NCBI GenBank assembly: GCA_003023365.1
Contig: PXTG01000056.1
Location: 1 to 42,889, forward strand
Direction of reading: 5' to 3'
Origin: Bacteroidetes bacterium QH_7_62_13
GTDB taxonomy: Bacteria > Bacteroidota > Rhodothermia > Rhodothermales > Salinibacteraceae
Length of the DNA stretch: 42,889 nucleotides
In this document: one piece after another, positions 17,395 to 25,727 of the stretch
How the letters are laid out: each line of letters begins with the position of its first letter
Numbering within the stretch: the stretch's first letter is position 1
The notes under the pieces: generated by a model
Told to the model about the DNA's origin: nothing
Seen by the model: the letters and a program-made list of their open reading frames with translations, nothing else
Database searches by the model: none
Translations under genes and position numbers: made by a program

Positions 17395-18657
17395 CTAGCT
17401 GTCTCCGAGCATCTGCTTCACGCATCGAAGGCCCTCCACGAGCCGGTCGGCGTCCTCGCGGGTGTTGTACGCGGCGAACGACGCACGGATGGTGCCGGGT
17501 AGCCCGTAGCGCTCGACGAGGGGCTGCGTGCAGTGGTGGCCTGTCCGGACCGCGATGCCCAGGCGGTCGAGGAAGGTGCCGGCGTCGTACGGATGGATGT
17601 CTTCGAAGACGAAGGAGAGCACACTCGTCTTCTCCGGCGCCGTGCCCACGATGCGGAGTCCGTCGATCGCCTGCACCTGTTCGGTCGCGTAGGCGAGCAC
17701 ATCGTCCTCGTGGGCCTGGACCGCGTCCCAGTTCAGGTCCATCATGTATTCGGCCGCCGTGCCTAAGCCAACAACGCCCGCAATATGGGGGGTGCCGGCC
17801 TCAAACTTGTGGGGCAGGCCGTCGTAGGTACTCTTTTCGAACGACACCTCATCGATCATGTCGCCCCCCCCGTGGTAAGGCGGCATGGCCTCCAGGTGCT
17901 CGCGCTTGCCGTACAGGATGCCGATGCCGGTGGGGCCGAACATCTTGTGCCCGGAGAAGACAAAAAAGTCTGCGTCGAGCGCCTGCACGTCCACGGGCAT
18001 GTGCGGGGCCGACTGGGCCCCGTCGAGCACCACCGGCACGTCCTGGGCATGAGCACTGTCGATGAGGTCCCCGACCGGGTTAATCGTGCCCAGCGTGTTC
18101 GAGACGTGAGTCACAGCTACTAGCGCCGTGTCGTCCGTCAGGAATTCGCCTAGGCGGTCCATCTCCAGCTCACCGCGGTCGCTGACCGGCAGTACCCGAA
18201 TCTCGGCCCCCACCTGCTCGGCCAGCATCTGCCAGGGCACAATGTTGGAGTGGTGCTCCATCTCCGTGAGGAGGATTTCGTCGCCCTCGTCCACGACCAG
18301 TTCCCCAAACGTGGAGGAGATCAGGTTCAGCCCCTCGGTCGTGCCCCGCGTGAAAATCACTTGCTCAGGATTCGGGGCATCGATGAACGTGGCGATCGAC
18401 TCGCGGGCCGATTCGTACTCGTCCGTCGCGTCCTGGCTGAGCCGGTGCACGCCCCGGTGGACGTTGCTGTTTTCGCGGCTGTGAAAGTGCTCCAGCCGAT
18501 CGATGACGGCGGTCGGCGTCTGCGAGGTCGCCGCGTTATCGAGGTACACGAGCGGCGTGTCGTCGTAGATGTCCTGCTGGAGGGCGGGAAAGTCCGCACG
18601 AAGAGCCTCGGCGTCGAACGAGGTTGCCTTCGTCTGGGGCTTCGTGGTTGCAGACAT
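17395..18657 (-). CDS. sufS: SufS group II cysteine desulfurase
   Basis: A 420-residue PLP enzyme that removes sulfur from cysteine for Fe-S assembly. The PLP lysine is K238 in FSGHKMFGPTG, and the persulfide cysteine is C376 in RTGHHCTQPL. The N-terminal LVYLDNAATSQTP and VIFTRGTTEGLNLI segments are typical of SufS-type desulfurases. Length is about 15 residues more than E. coli SufS because of an extra N-terminal tail. It is the fourth gene of sufBCDSE, 112 bases behind sufD. Confidence 0.97.
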   Translation of the reverse strand: MSATTKPQTKATSFDAEALRADFPALQQDIYDDTPLVYLDNAATSQTPTAVIDRLEHFHSRENSNVHRGVHRLSQDATDEYESARESIATFIDAPNPEQVIFTRGTTEGLNLISSTFGELVVDEGDEILLTEMEHHSNIVPWQMLAEQVGAEIRVLPVSDRGELEMDRLGEFLTDDTALVAVTHVSNTLGTINPVGDLIDSAHAQDVPVVLDGAQSAPHMPVDVQALDADFFVFSGHKMFGPTGIGILYGKREHLEAMPPYHGGGDMIDEVSFEKSTYDGLPHKFEAGTPHIAGVVGLGTAAEYMMDLNWDAVQAHEDDVLAYATEQVQAIDGLRIVGTAPEKTSVLSFVFEDIHPYDAGTFLDRLGIAVRTGHHCTQPLVERYGLPGTIRASFAAYNTREDADRLVEGLRCVKQMLGDS

Positions 18658-18769
18658 GGGCTACAGGGATGGGGATGAAGGAAAGAATGGAGGGATGGAT
18701 GCAACGGGCAGGCGTCCATCTCCCGAGTCGCATTCGGGCTGATCCTCCACACGTCCTGGCGCTGAATCA

Positions 18770-20119
18770 TCAGTCGAAGTAGCCGCCGAAGCGGGTGCGA
18801 ATCTGGTCGGTGACCTCGTCACGCAGGGGATCGACCGCAAGCTCCTCAAGCACCTCTTCGCAGAAGGCCTGCAGCATGAGAATCCGGGCCCGGCGCTCCG
18901 AGAGGCCGCGAGACCGGAGGTAGAAGATCGCGTCCTCGTCCATCTGTCCAGTCGTGGCGCCGTGGCTGCAGACCACGTCGTCGGCGTAAATTTCAAGCTC
19001 CGGCTTCGTGTAAATCTGCGCGTCCTTCGTGAGAACGATGGTGTCGTTCTGCTGGTAGGCGTCGATGCGCTGCGAGCCGCGGGATACGAAGACCTTGCCG
19101 TTGAAGACCGCCGTGGACGCGTCGTTCAGAACGTGCTTGTAGAGCTCGTTGCTGTTGCAGTCCGGCTGCACGTGATCCATGCGGGTGTGGTTGTCCACGT
19201 GCATCTCGTTCTGGCCGATGCAGAGGCCGAAGAGATTGGACTCGCAAAACGACCCGTCCGCCTCAATCGTCGCGTTGTTGCGCACGACCTCGCCGCTGAA
19301 CGTGACGGTCTTGGTCGAGTAGACGCTGTCCTCTTTCTGCTGCGCGGCGCGGGTGTGAACCTGGGAGGCGGACGGCCCCTCGTCCTGAATGAGGTAGTGG
19401 TCCAGGTTGCCCTTTTCTCCGACGAAGACCTCGCCCACCGTGTTGGTGAACGTGTTGGCGTCGGTCAGGGAGTACTGCTTCTCCACAATCCTGGCGATCG
19501 CACCGTCCTCCACCACGAACAGGTGGCGCGGCTGGAGGAAGAGGTCCTCGTCGCTGGCGGTCACGTGGAGGAAGAAGATCGGCTTTTCCACGATGGTGCC
19601 GGACGGGACGTATACAAACGCGCCGTCCTGAACGAACGCCGTGTTGAGGGCCGTGAGGGCTTCGTCCTCAAAATCGGCATACTTGCCGTAGTGCTCTTCG
19701 ACGAGGTTGGGATGATCTTTCCCGGCCTGGGCGAGGCTGCTCACGACGACGCCCGACGGCAGCTCGCCGATGTCCGAAAGCGATTCGTCCACCCGGCCGT
19801 TGACGAGAACAACGCGATGCGCATCCATGTCGTCGACCAGAAGGGGAGCAATGTCACTCTCCTCGACCGACGCCTCCCGCGGGCCGAGGGGGAGGGTATA
19901 CGGCCGGTCGATCACCTTCGAAATGTTGGTGTACTTCCACAGCTCCAGGTCATTCGTCGGGATGCCGAGCTGCGAGAAGCGCTCAATGGCGTCCTCGCGC
20001 TGCTGAGCAATTGAAGCATTCGTGCCGTTGAGGGCTTGGCCGTGGTTAACCTCGAAGGCCGAAATGAACCGGTCTTCGGGACGAACGTCGGTGTCGAGTG
20101 CGGTGGTCATGATGGGCAA
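18770..20119 (-). CDS. sufD: SufD subunit of the SufBCD Fe-S scaffold
   Basis: A 449-residue protein with the beta-helix core shared by SufB and SufD. Recognisable segments are FVYVPSGTIVEKPI near residue 170, LFGLCIGQNEMHVDNHTRMDH near 300, VFNGKVFVSRGSQRIDAYQQN and the C-terminal SHGATTGQMDEDAIFYLRSRGL. The conserved SHGAT histidine is present. It forms the cytoplasmic SufB-SufC2-SufD assembly platform. A Met two codons in is an alternative start. It is separated by 91 bases from sufC. The long plus-strand frame opposite (18962-20014) is an antisense shadow. Confidence 0.95.
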   Translation of the reverse strand: MPIMTTALDTDVRPEDRFISAFEVNHGQALNGTNASIAQQREDAIERFSQLGIPTNDLELWKYTNISKVIDRPYTLPLGPREASVEESDIAPLLVDDMDAHRVVLVNGRVDESLSDIGELPSGVVVSSLAQAGKDHPNLVEEHYGKYADFEDEALTALNTAFVQDGAFVYVPSGTIVEKPIFFLHVTASDEDLFLQPRHLFVVEDGAIARIVEKQYSLTDANTFTNTVGEVFVGEKGNLDHYLIQDEGPSASQVHTRAAQQKEDSVYSTKTVTFSGEVVRNNATIEADGSFCESNLFGLCIGQNEMHVDNHTRMDHVQPDCNSNELYKHVLNDASTAVFNGKVFVSRGSQRIDAYQQNDTIVLTKDAQIYTKPELEIYADDVVCSHGATTGQMDEDAIFYLRSRGLSERRARILMLQAFCEEVLEELAVDPLRDEVTDQIRTRFGGYFD

Positions 20120-20210
20120 GAAACTGAGTACGAGAACGTCGAGGAGAAGGGGAAATCACAGAGGTCCCAAGACCTCCAGGTTGGGCGTCACGGGAGACCA
20201 AATCGTGCAG

Positions 20211-20987
20211 TCACGCCGCTGCGGCGGCCGCCGCTTCTTCGCGAACCCATTCGTAGCCCTCGTCCTCAAGCTTGTCGGCAAGCTCCATGTCCCCGGATTG
20301 GGCAATCTTGCCGTCGAGCATCACGTGCACGCGCTCCGGCTCGATGTACCGTAGAATGCGCTCGTAGTGCGTAATGACCAGGAAGCCGCGGTCGTCGTCA
20401 CGGAGCTTGTTGACCCCGTCCGCGACGTTTTTGAGCGCGTCGATGTCCAGGCCCGAGTCGGTCTCATCAAGGATGGCGAGGCGCGGCTCCAGCATGGCAA
20501 GCTGAAAGATTTCGTTCCGCTTCTTTTCCCCACCGGAGAAGCCCTCATTTACCGAACGCTTCGTAAGGTCGGCGTCAAGGCCCATCATGTCGGCCCGCTC
20601 GCGCATCATTTTCAGAAACTCGGCCGAAGAGAGCTCCTCCTGGCCGCGGGCTTCCCGAACAGAGTTGACAGACTCCTTCAGGAAGTTCGTCATGCTTACG
20701 CCGGGAAGCTCTACCGGATACTGAAAGGCGAGAAAGATGCCTTCCTCGGCACGCTCCTCCGGTTCAAGCTCCAGCAGGTCTTCGCCGTCGTAGAGAATTT
20801 CGCCATCGAGAACCTCGTACTCTTCACGTCCGGCCAGGACGGAGGCGAGCGTACTCTTCCCGGAGCCGTTTGGGCCCATGAGGGCGTGGAGTTGGCCCGT
20901 ATCAAGCGTCAGATCCACGCCGTTGAGGATGCGAATGTCCTCATCTTCAACGCCAACGTGCAGGTTTTTGACTTCTAAAAGTGGCAT
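20211..20987 (-). CDS. sufC: SufC ATPase of the SufBCD scaffold
   Basis: A 258-residue ABC-type ATPase. Walker A is GPNGSGKST at residues 38-46, the Q-loop region is FLAFQYPVELPGV near 85, the signature is FSGGEKKRNE at 150-159, and Walker B with the following D-loop is LAILDETDSGLD near 170. The KKR after the signature and ETDSGLD instead of EPTSGLD are diagnostic of SufC over transport ATPases. A run of alanines precedes the stop. It lies between sufB and sufD, as expected. Confidence 0.97.
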   Translation of the reverse strand: MPLLEVKNLHVGVEDEDIRILNGVDLTLDTGQLHALMGPNGSGKSTLASVLAGREEYEVLDGEILYDGEDLLELEPEERAEEGIFLAFQYPVELPGVSMTNFLKESVNSVREARGQEELSSAEFLKMMRERADMMGLDADLTKRSVNEGFSGGEKKRNEIFQLAMLEPRLAILDETDSGLDIDALKNVADGVNKLRDDDRGFLVITHYERILRYIEPERVHVMLDGKIAQSGDMELADKLEDEGYEWVREEAAAAAAA

Positions 20988-21062
20988 GTCGTGTTCGATT
21001 GTGAGTGGTGCGATCTAAAAAGTTCGTCGTAGTTCGGAAGGGAATGCCCTCGACGCATAGAG

Positions 21063-21116
21063 GAGAGCGTGGGGAGCGGGAGCGCGGGAGAGAGCGCATC
21101 GTGTTCCCACGCTCTC
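21063..21116. repeat. intercistronic hairpin between sufB and sufC
   Basis: GAGAGCGTGGG (21063-21073) pairs perfectly with CCCACGCTCTC (21106-21116), an 11-bp stem with a purine-rich 32-base loop. It lies in the 144-base gap after the sufB stop codon and before sufC. No T run follows on the minus strand. A role in setting the SufB:SufC ratio through mRNA processing is possible but unproven. Confidence 0.65.
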
Positions 21117-21131
21117 AAGCGCCCATGCTTT

Positions 21132-22595
21132 CTACCCAACGGATCCTTCCAGTTCAATGTCGAGTAGCTCCTTGGCCTCTACCGCAAACTCCATCGGGAG
21201 CTCTTGCAGAACCTCCTGGCAGAAGCCGTTCACGATAAGCTTCAGGGCTTCCTCCTCCCCGAGGCCCCGCTGGTGGCAGTAGAACATTTGGTCTTCGCCG
21301 ACCTTCGAGGTCGTCGCTTCGTGCTCGATCTGAGCGGACGGGTTGTTGCTCTCGATGTACGGATAGGTGTGAGCCCCACAGTCCGGCCCCAGCAGCATCG
21401 AGTCACACTGGGAGAAATTACGGGCGTTGTCCGCGTTTTTGCTCACCTTCACCTGGCCCCGATAGCTGTTGTCCGCGACATCGGCGGAGATGCCCTTCGA
21501 GATAATTGTGCTCTTCGTATTCTTCCCAATGTGCTGCATCTTGGTGCCGGTGTCGGCCTGCTGATGTCCCTTCGTGAAGGCCACCGAGTAGAACTCACCG
21601 ACCGAATTGTCCCCGGCCAGGATGACAGAGGGATACTTCTGCGTGACGGCCGAACCCGTTTCGAGCTGGGTCCAACTGATCTTCGAGTTGTCGCCCTTAC
21701 AAATTCCACGCTTCGTGACGAGATTGTACACGCCGCCTTCGCCGGTATCCGGATCGCCCGGGTACCAATTCTGAATCGTCGAGTACTTGATCTCCGCGTC
21801 TTCGTGGGCGATCAGCTCCACAACGGCGGCGTGTAGCTGATTCTCTTTGCGCATCGGGGCCGTGCATCCTTCCAGGTAGCTTACGTACGATCCCGGCTCG
21901 GCAACAATGAGCGTGCGTTCAAACTGGCCGGTGCCGGCTTCGTTAATTCGAAAATACGTGGACAGCTCCATCGGACAGGTCACGCCCTCCGGCACATAGA
22001 CAAACGAGCCGTCGCTGAAGACGGCGGAGTTGAGGGCAGCGTACAGATTGTCAGTGTACGGAACGACCGTCCCCATGTACTCCCGCACGATCTCGGGGTG
22101 GTCACGGGCTGCTTCCCCGAAGGATTTGAAGATGACGCCTTTCTCCTTCAGCTTTTCCTTGAAAGTTGTGGCGACCGAAACGCTGTCCATCACCGCGTCG
22201 ACGGCCACCCCAGTGAGGGCTTTCTGCTCCTCGAGCGGGATGCCGAGACGCTCGAAGGTCTCCAAGATCTCGTCCGGTACCTCATCGAGGCTTTCATATT
22301 GGGCCTTGTCCTTCGGGGCGGAGAAATAGCTGATCTCGTCGAATTTCGGGGCCTCGTAATCGAGGTGAGCCCAATCGATGGTTTCTCCGCCGTCAATCCG
22401 TTCTCGAACGTGACGGAAGGCCTTGAGGCGCCAGTCCAGGAGCCATTGCGGCTCATCCTTCCGGTGCGAAATGTACCGGACAACATCTTCGGTCAATCCC
22501 TCCGGCGCGGTCTCTGCCTCGATGTCCGTGTAGAAGCCATGCTCGTAGTCTTCGTTGGCCTTCCCCTTGAGATACTCAGTTTCAGAGGTGCTCAT
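21132..22595 (-). CDS. sufB: SufB subunit of the SufBCD Fe-S scaffold
   Basis: A 487-residue scaffold protein on which Fe-S clusters are built with SufC and SufD. Strongly conserved segments include [44 protein letters not shown] near residue 255, [23 protein letters not shown], the core [16 protein letters not shown] and the C-terminal [21 protein letters not shown]. The frame is open to 22679, but the ATG at 22595 follows a GAGGG motif about nine bases upstream and gives the usual length. It is the first gene of the run, preceded by a palindromic putative operator. Confidence 0.96.
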   Translation of the reverse strand: MSTSETEYLKGKANEDYEHGFYTDIEAETAPEGLTEDVVRYISHRKDEPQWLLDWRLKAFRHVRERIDGGETIDWAHLDYEAPKFDEISYFSAPKDKAQYESLDEVPDEILETFERLGIPLEEQKALTGVAVDAVMDSVSVATTFKEKLKEKGVIFKSFGEAARDHPEIVREYMGTVVPYTDNLYAALNSAVFSDGSFVYVPEGVTCPMELSTYFRINEAGTGQFERTLIVAEPGSYVSYLEGCTAPMRKENQLHAAVVELIAHEDAEIKYSTIQNWYPGDPDTGEGGVYNLVTKRGICKGDNSKISWTQLETGSAVTQKYPSVILAGDNSVGEFYSVAFTKGHQQADTGTKMQHIGKNTKSTIISKGISADVADNSYRGQVKVSKNADNARNFSQCDSMLLGPDCGAHTYPYIESNNPSAQIEHEATTSKVGEDQMFYCHQRGLGEEEALKLIVNGFCQEVLQELPMEFAVEAKELLDIELEGSVG

Positions 22596-22990
22596 AAGCA
22601 GGTCCCTCGTGCGTCTCGTGTGTGGTCCGATGCGAGTGCGGATGCCAGATCGGAGCGTGCCGGGAGATGACTCCGACACTGCTCTCTATGTAAACTTTCG
22701 TTTACAGTCGCCTGTCTGTCAACGTGCAGTTACAACCAGTCCCCATTCACGTCGTTCCGCTTCGGGCTTGCAAGATCACGTCTTCATTGCAAGTTGGCTG
22801 CATCGCCGACCGAGGTCATGCGGGTCGGTATTTGGAGAGGTTGGATAGAAACCTGACCATCACATCCTGTGGGCAGATGGTTCTGGGAACCCGAGAGATA
22901 AATCGACGACGGGCGTAGAGAAACCTTTTTCTGCGGGCCAAAGTACGGCCTACTCCGCTGTTCTTGATCTCGCCAAAGCTGCTTCGTCCC
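22596..22990. other. divergent control region between sufB and the A-type carrier
   Basis: About 395 bases with no credible gene; short frames here lack start signals and family resemblance. It must hold promoters for the leftward suf run and the rightward A-type carrier. Its one clear feature is the 18-bp palindrome at 22689-22706, about 94 bases before the sufB start. I found no unambiguous Bacteroidota-type -33/-7 promoter. Confidence 0.6.
22689..22706. promoter_or_regulatory. putative operator, palindrome TGTAAAC-N4-GTTTACA
   Basis: TGTAAACTTTCGTTTACA has perfect seven-base half-sites with a four-base spacer, in the divergent region upstream of sufB. The same half-sites and spacing recur at 23336-23353 with a different spacer (GAAC), which is strong evidence for a protein-binding site rather than chance. 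Suf genes in other bacteria are controlled by Rrf2-type (IscR, SufR) or Fur-type proteins, but this half-site is not one I can assign, and no such regulator lies nearby. Confidence 0.7.
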
Positions 22991-23323
22991 ATGACAATCA
23001 CGATGACCGACCGTGCCGCCGACCAGATACGGACGGTTGCCGTCAACGAGGACGTTGACCTGGGGGAGACCATGCTTCGGGTTGCCGTGGTGCCCGGGGG
23101 ATGTTCCGGGTTGACCTATGATCTAGGATGGGACACCACCGTTCAGGAGGAAGACGCCGTCGAACAACACGAAGATATTACGGTGGTTCTTGACAAGAAG
23201 AGCCGGCTTTATCTCGACGGGTCGGAGCTAGATTTCACCGATGGGTTGAATGGGGATGGATTTCACTTCAGCAATCCCCAGGCCACACGCGAGTGTGCCT
23301 GTGGGGAGTCGTTCGCCCTTTAG
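22991..23323 (+). CDS. A-type iron-sulfur carrier (IscA/SufA/ErpA family)
   Basis: A 110-residue HesB-like protein that carries Fe-S clusters to target proteins. The three conserved cysteines are in GGCSGLTYDLG and the C-terminal ECACGESF. The middle has the typical LYLDGSELDFTDGLNGDGFHFSNPQA pattern. The ATG at 22991 is chosen over an upstream TTG (22964); a Met at 23003 is also possible. It is transcribed away from sufBCDSET, and a second copy of the suf palindrome begins 13 bases past its stop. It most likely serves the same assembly pathway. Confidence 0.93.
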   Translation: MTITMTDRAADQIRTVAVNEDVDLGETMLRVAVVPGGCSGLTYDLGWDTTVQEEDAVEQHEDITVVLDKKSRLYLDGSELDFTDGLNGDGFHFSNPQATRECACGESFAL

Positions 23324-23335
23324 TTCCTCCGTCAC

Positions 23336-23353
23336 TGTAAACGAACGTTTACA
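23336..23353. promoter_or_regulatory. second copy of the suf palindrome (TGTAAAC-N4-GTTTACA)
   Basis: TGTAAACGAACGTTTACA is symmetric in both half-sites, and the spacer extends the dyad to eight bases per arm. It lies between the convergent ends of the A-type carrier and the DUF192 gene and overlaps the stop codon of the latter. This is an odd place for an operator, which suggests roadblock, looping with the 22689 copy, antisense-promoter control, or a weak hairpin at the end of both transcripts. Confidence 0.6.
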
Positions 23354-23870
23354 GATCCTCGTTGGGCTGACCGGTGCGCCGCCATCGTACTCGATCCCCT
23401 TCGACGATGCCGTAGCTGTCGGCGAAGCCCGCCGTCGTTTCGAGCACGTACTGTGCTGGGGATCGAGACGGAATCGTTTTGGCTGTGTTCGGTGGGGCGT
23501 ATTTCTTAATCCGTACCACCTGTGAGTCGGCATTGATGAAGAAGAGATCGAGGGACAGGGGAGTGTTGGCCATCCAGAACCCACGTTCCCGCTCCTCCCT
23601 GAACGGAAAGAGCATCCCACTTCGTTCGCTCGGGAAGCCCTTCCGCTGCATCATCCCCCGGTTGCGGGCGGAGTCTGTATCCGCCACCTCGAGGTCGAGG
23701 GTGACGAGCGTGTCTTGATCCTGCAGGAACGCGAGGCGACCTTCTTTCTCGAACGAAATCGTCGTCGTGTCTTCCGAAGGGGAGGCTGCGCTCTGGCTGG
23801 TGTCGTCGCCGGTACAAGAAGGAAGGGGAACGGTCAAAGCTGTGAGAATGAGGGGGAGAAGTGCGCGCAT
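23349..23870 (-). CDS. DUF192 family lipoprotein (copy 1)
   Basis: A 173-residue protein with a short lipoprotein signal ending in LPSC (Cys19), a Ser/Thr/Asp linker, then a DUF192 domain: TLDLEVADTDSARNRGMMQRKGFP near residue 57, GMLFPFREERERGFWMANTPLSLDLFFIN and the closing TTAGFADSYGIVEGDRVRW. DUF192 proteins form a small beta-barrel of unknown function and are often exported. It is followed on the other side by a paralogue at 23944, so this is a tandem pair. Its stop codon lies within the second suf palindrome. Confidence 0.88.
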   Translation of the reverse strand: MRALLPLILTALTVPLPSCTGDDTSQSAASPSEDTTTISFEKEGRLAFLQDQDTLVTLDLEVADTDSARNRGMMQRKGFPSERSGMLFPFREERERGFWMANTPLSLDLFFINADSQVVRIKKYAPPNTAKTIPSRSPAQYVLETTAGFADSYGIVEGDRVRWRRTGQPNEDL

Positions 23871-23943
23871 GAGAGCTAATGAGTCTAGGGGGGAGGAAAG
23901 AAATCTGAGGCGTACCGATCACTACGTGGGCATTCGAGCCATC

Positions 23944-24465
23944 CTACTTCGCACGGGTCCACCGGATCCGCGTACTGTCGGTGAGGCCGAATCGGTCGGC
24001 GAAGCCGGCTCGTACCTCGACGACGAATTTCCGGGGTGCGGCCGGCTCAATGGTTTCTTCGGAGAAAGGGGTGGTGCGGCGGGCGATGTTGATCACCTGT
24101 GAGTCCGGTGCTACGAAGACGATGTCGAGGGGGAGGGGCGTGCTTTTCATCCACATCCCGCCCTCGCTCACCTCGTCGAAGATAAAGAGCATCCCTTGGT
24201 CGTAGCCGAGGGAACGCTGGCGCATCAGTCCACGCTTGCGCTCGGCGTCGGACTCGGCTACCGCGAGGTTGATGGTTTGGAGGGTATCACCACCGGCACG
24301 ATAAAAGGCGAGTGTCCCTTCCTGAAATGTCGGTTCTTTCACCGAGGTCGTTCTGTTCTCCTCCGTTGTGCAGCCAGCCCATGCAAGAATGAGGGGAATT
24401 AGAAGAAAAAGCAGACGCGTGTTCGGCACCGGGGAAAAAAGCGGCACGAAAGAAAAGGAGGTCAT
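23944..24465 (-). CDS. DUF192 family lipoprotein (copy 2)
   Basis: A 173-residue paralogue of the neighbouring gene. The signal peptide ends in LAWAGC, a good lipobox with the Cys near residue 32. The domain shows INLAVAESDAERKRGLMRQRSLG, GMLFIFDEVSEGGMWMKSTPLPLDIVFV and VRAGFADRFGLTDSTRIRW, aligning segment by segment with copy 1 although much of the sequence differs. The pair therefore looks like an old duplication. The gap to copy 1 is 73 bases, with the same direction. Confidence 0.88.
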   Translation of the reverse strand: MTSFSFVPLFSPVPNTRLLFLLIPLILAWAGCTTEENRTTSVKEPTFQEGTLAFYRAGGDTLQTINLAVAESDAERKRGLMRQRSLGYDQGMLFIFDEVSEGGMWMKSTPLPLDIVFVAPDSQVINIARRTTPFSEETIEPAAPRKFVVEVRAGFADRFGLTDSTRIRWTRAK

Positions 24466-24551
24466 AGCACAGGGGGGACTGAGCGGGTGTCCGTCACCGT
24501 TTGCGTGGAACTGGGAAAAGCGTGAGTGCCAGAAAGACAGTGGGAGAGGTC

Positions 24552-25019
24552 TCAGAGTGGGCGTTCCATGTAAACGACGTCGTCCAGGGGATTGTGGTAG
24601 TACGGAGAACGCTCTTCGAAGCCCAGCGAACGGTACAGCGTGCGTGCGGCGGTCATCGAAGCCACGGTATCGAGCCTCATCACGTCATACCCTAAATTCT
24701 CGGCAACGTCGATGAGGGCCGAGGCGAGCCGATGGCCAAGACCGTTCCCGCGGTGCGCAGGCCGCACGTACAGCCGTTTCATCTCACATACGCCCTCCTG
24801 ATCGAGGGGCTGTACCGCCACGATCCCCACGGGGGTGGCGTCAACTTCGGCCAGAAGAATGGCGCCGTCTGGGGGCGCGTACGGACCCGGCAGGGCATCC
24901 ATCTCGCGCTCAACGCCCTGAAAGTCAAGGTCGACGTTCAGTTCCTGCAGGTACTCCCGAAAGAGCCGGCGGGCATCGTCGAGGTCGTTGTCGTCCTGGG
25001 CGCGACGGATGCGGGGCAT
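24552..25019 (-). CDS. GNAT family N-acetyltransferase
   Basis: A 155-residue acyl-CoA-dependent acetyltransferase of unknown substrate. The acetyl-CoA binding motif is CEMKRLYVRPAHRGNGLGHRL near residues 80-100, followed by LGYDVMRLDTVASMTAARTLYRSLGF, the usual last part of the fold. The ATG at 25019 is chosen because GGAG lies eight bases upstream; the frame stays open to 25091. It belongs to the branch that acts on small molecules or amino acids in many genomes, but substrate cannot be inferred. Confidence 0.88.
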   Translation of the reverse strand: MPRIRRAQDDNDLDDARRLFREYLQELNVDLDFQGVEREMDALPGPYAPPDGAILLAEVDATPVGIVAVQPLDQEGVCEMKRLYVRPAHRGNGLGHRLASALIDVAENLGYDVMRLDTVASMTAARTLYRSLGFEERSPYYHNPLDDVVYMERPL

Positions 25020-25116
25020 CAGAGACACTCCGGGTTGAGACGAGTCAGGATCAACAGGAAGCAAATCAGTGCACAGGGCGCGCTTTGTCAAGTAGATGCC
25101 GCACTGATCCGGAAAA

Positions 25117-25350
25117 CTATCGATCCGAAGAAACTGGGTGTGCGAAAAGATCCAGTGTTAGTGCGACTCGTCGGAGCCCGGTCGTTCGCGTTGAGTCACC
25201 AATGCTGAGGCCAACCTCGACGACCGTAAAGTTTACGGCAGTCCCGTTCCCGGACGGTGAGGACGGAGTGAGCGCACGGGCCCCGGGACTCGTGGTTGCG
25301 ATCGGCACCGAAGACACGAGGAGACATAGAAGCTGAGAGAACCTACGCAT
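25117..25350 (-). CDS. possible small secreted protein
   Basis: A 77-residue frame from an ATG at 25350. The first 25 residues (MRRFSQLLCLLVSSVPIATT, then SPGARA) look like a signal peptide with an Ala-x-Ala cleavage site. The short mature part shows a few beta-like segments (TAVNFTVVEVGLSI). No ribosome-binding site is apparent and no family is recognised. It contains the 15-bp palindrome CCGTAAAGTTTACGG at 25224-25238. The signal-peptide likeness is the only support, so this may be fortuitous. Confidence 0.3.
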   Translation of the reverse strand: MRRFSQLLCLLVSSVPIATTSPGARALTPSSPSGNGTAVNFTVVEVGLSIGDSTRTTGLRRVALTLDLFAHPVSSDR

Positions 25351-25727
25351 TCGATGCGAGCAGTAGTAGGACAGGCAGCGACCCTGACACCCGAAATACG
25401 ATGGGCCTGGGCGAGACGGTACCGTTCCAGCATCGACTCTGGAAACGTGATATGCTTCTGTTAGGAGGCGTTTGTATGGAAACAAAGAATAAAGCCTGCT
25501 ATATGAAATACGATATTTTTAGCTACCCTTTCGGAGCGTAGTGGATCTTTTGCCATAATCCGGACCCGAGATCGCGTCCTACGAGCAAATGCTGGTACCC
25601 CCGGCGGAGGAACCTTCTTCAGTACCGCAATAGCCCCTTTTTCTCCTGTCTTGTACCCTCGAATTGAGCGCACCTGCGACGCCCCACATAGACGTGAGGC
25701 CTGTTTCGCACAGGGGAGGCGAGCGCC
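25351..25727. other. AT-richer intergenic region before the HNH gene
   Basis: About 375 bases with no credible gene. The part around 25485-25530 is distinctly AT-rich relative to its surroundings (for example ATATGAAATACGATATTTTT), which may mark the promoter of the HNH gene or a patch of foreign DNA. No tRNA, repeat or clear terminator was found. Confidence 0.45.

Noticed and set aside
18962-20014. 350-codon plus-strand frame opposite sufD
   Set aside because: Antisense shadow; Val/Arg-rich translation typical of reverse complements of acidic genes.
25224-25238. Third copy of the suf palindrome
   Set aside because: The half-site CCGTAAA and the one-base centre differ from TGTAAAC with four-base spacing, so it is not the same site.
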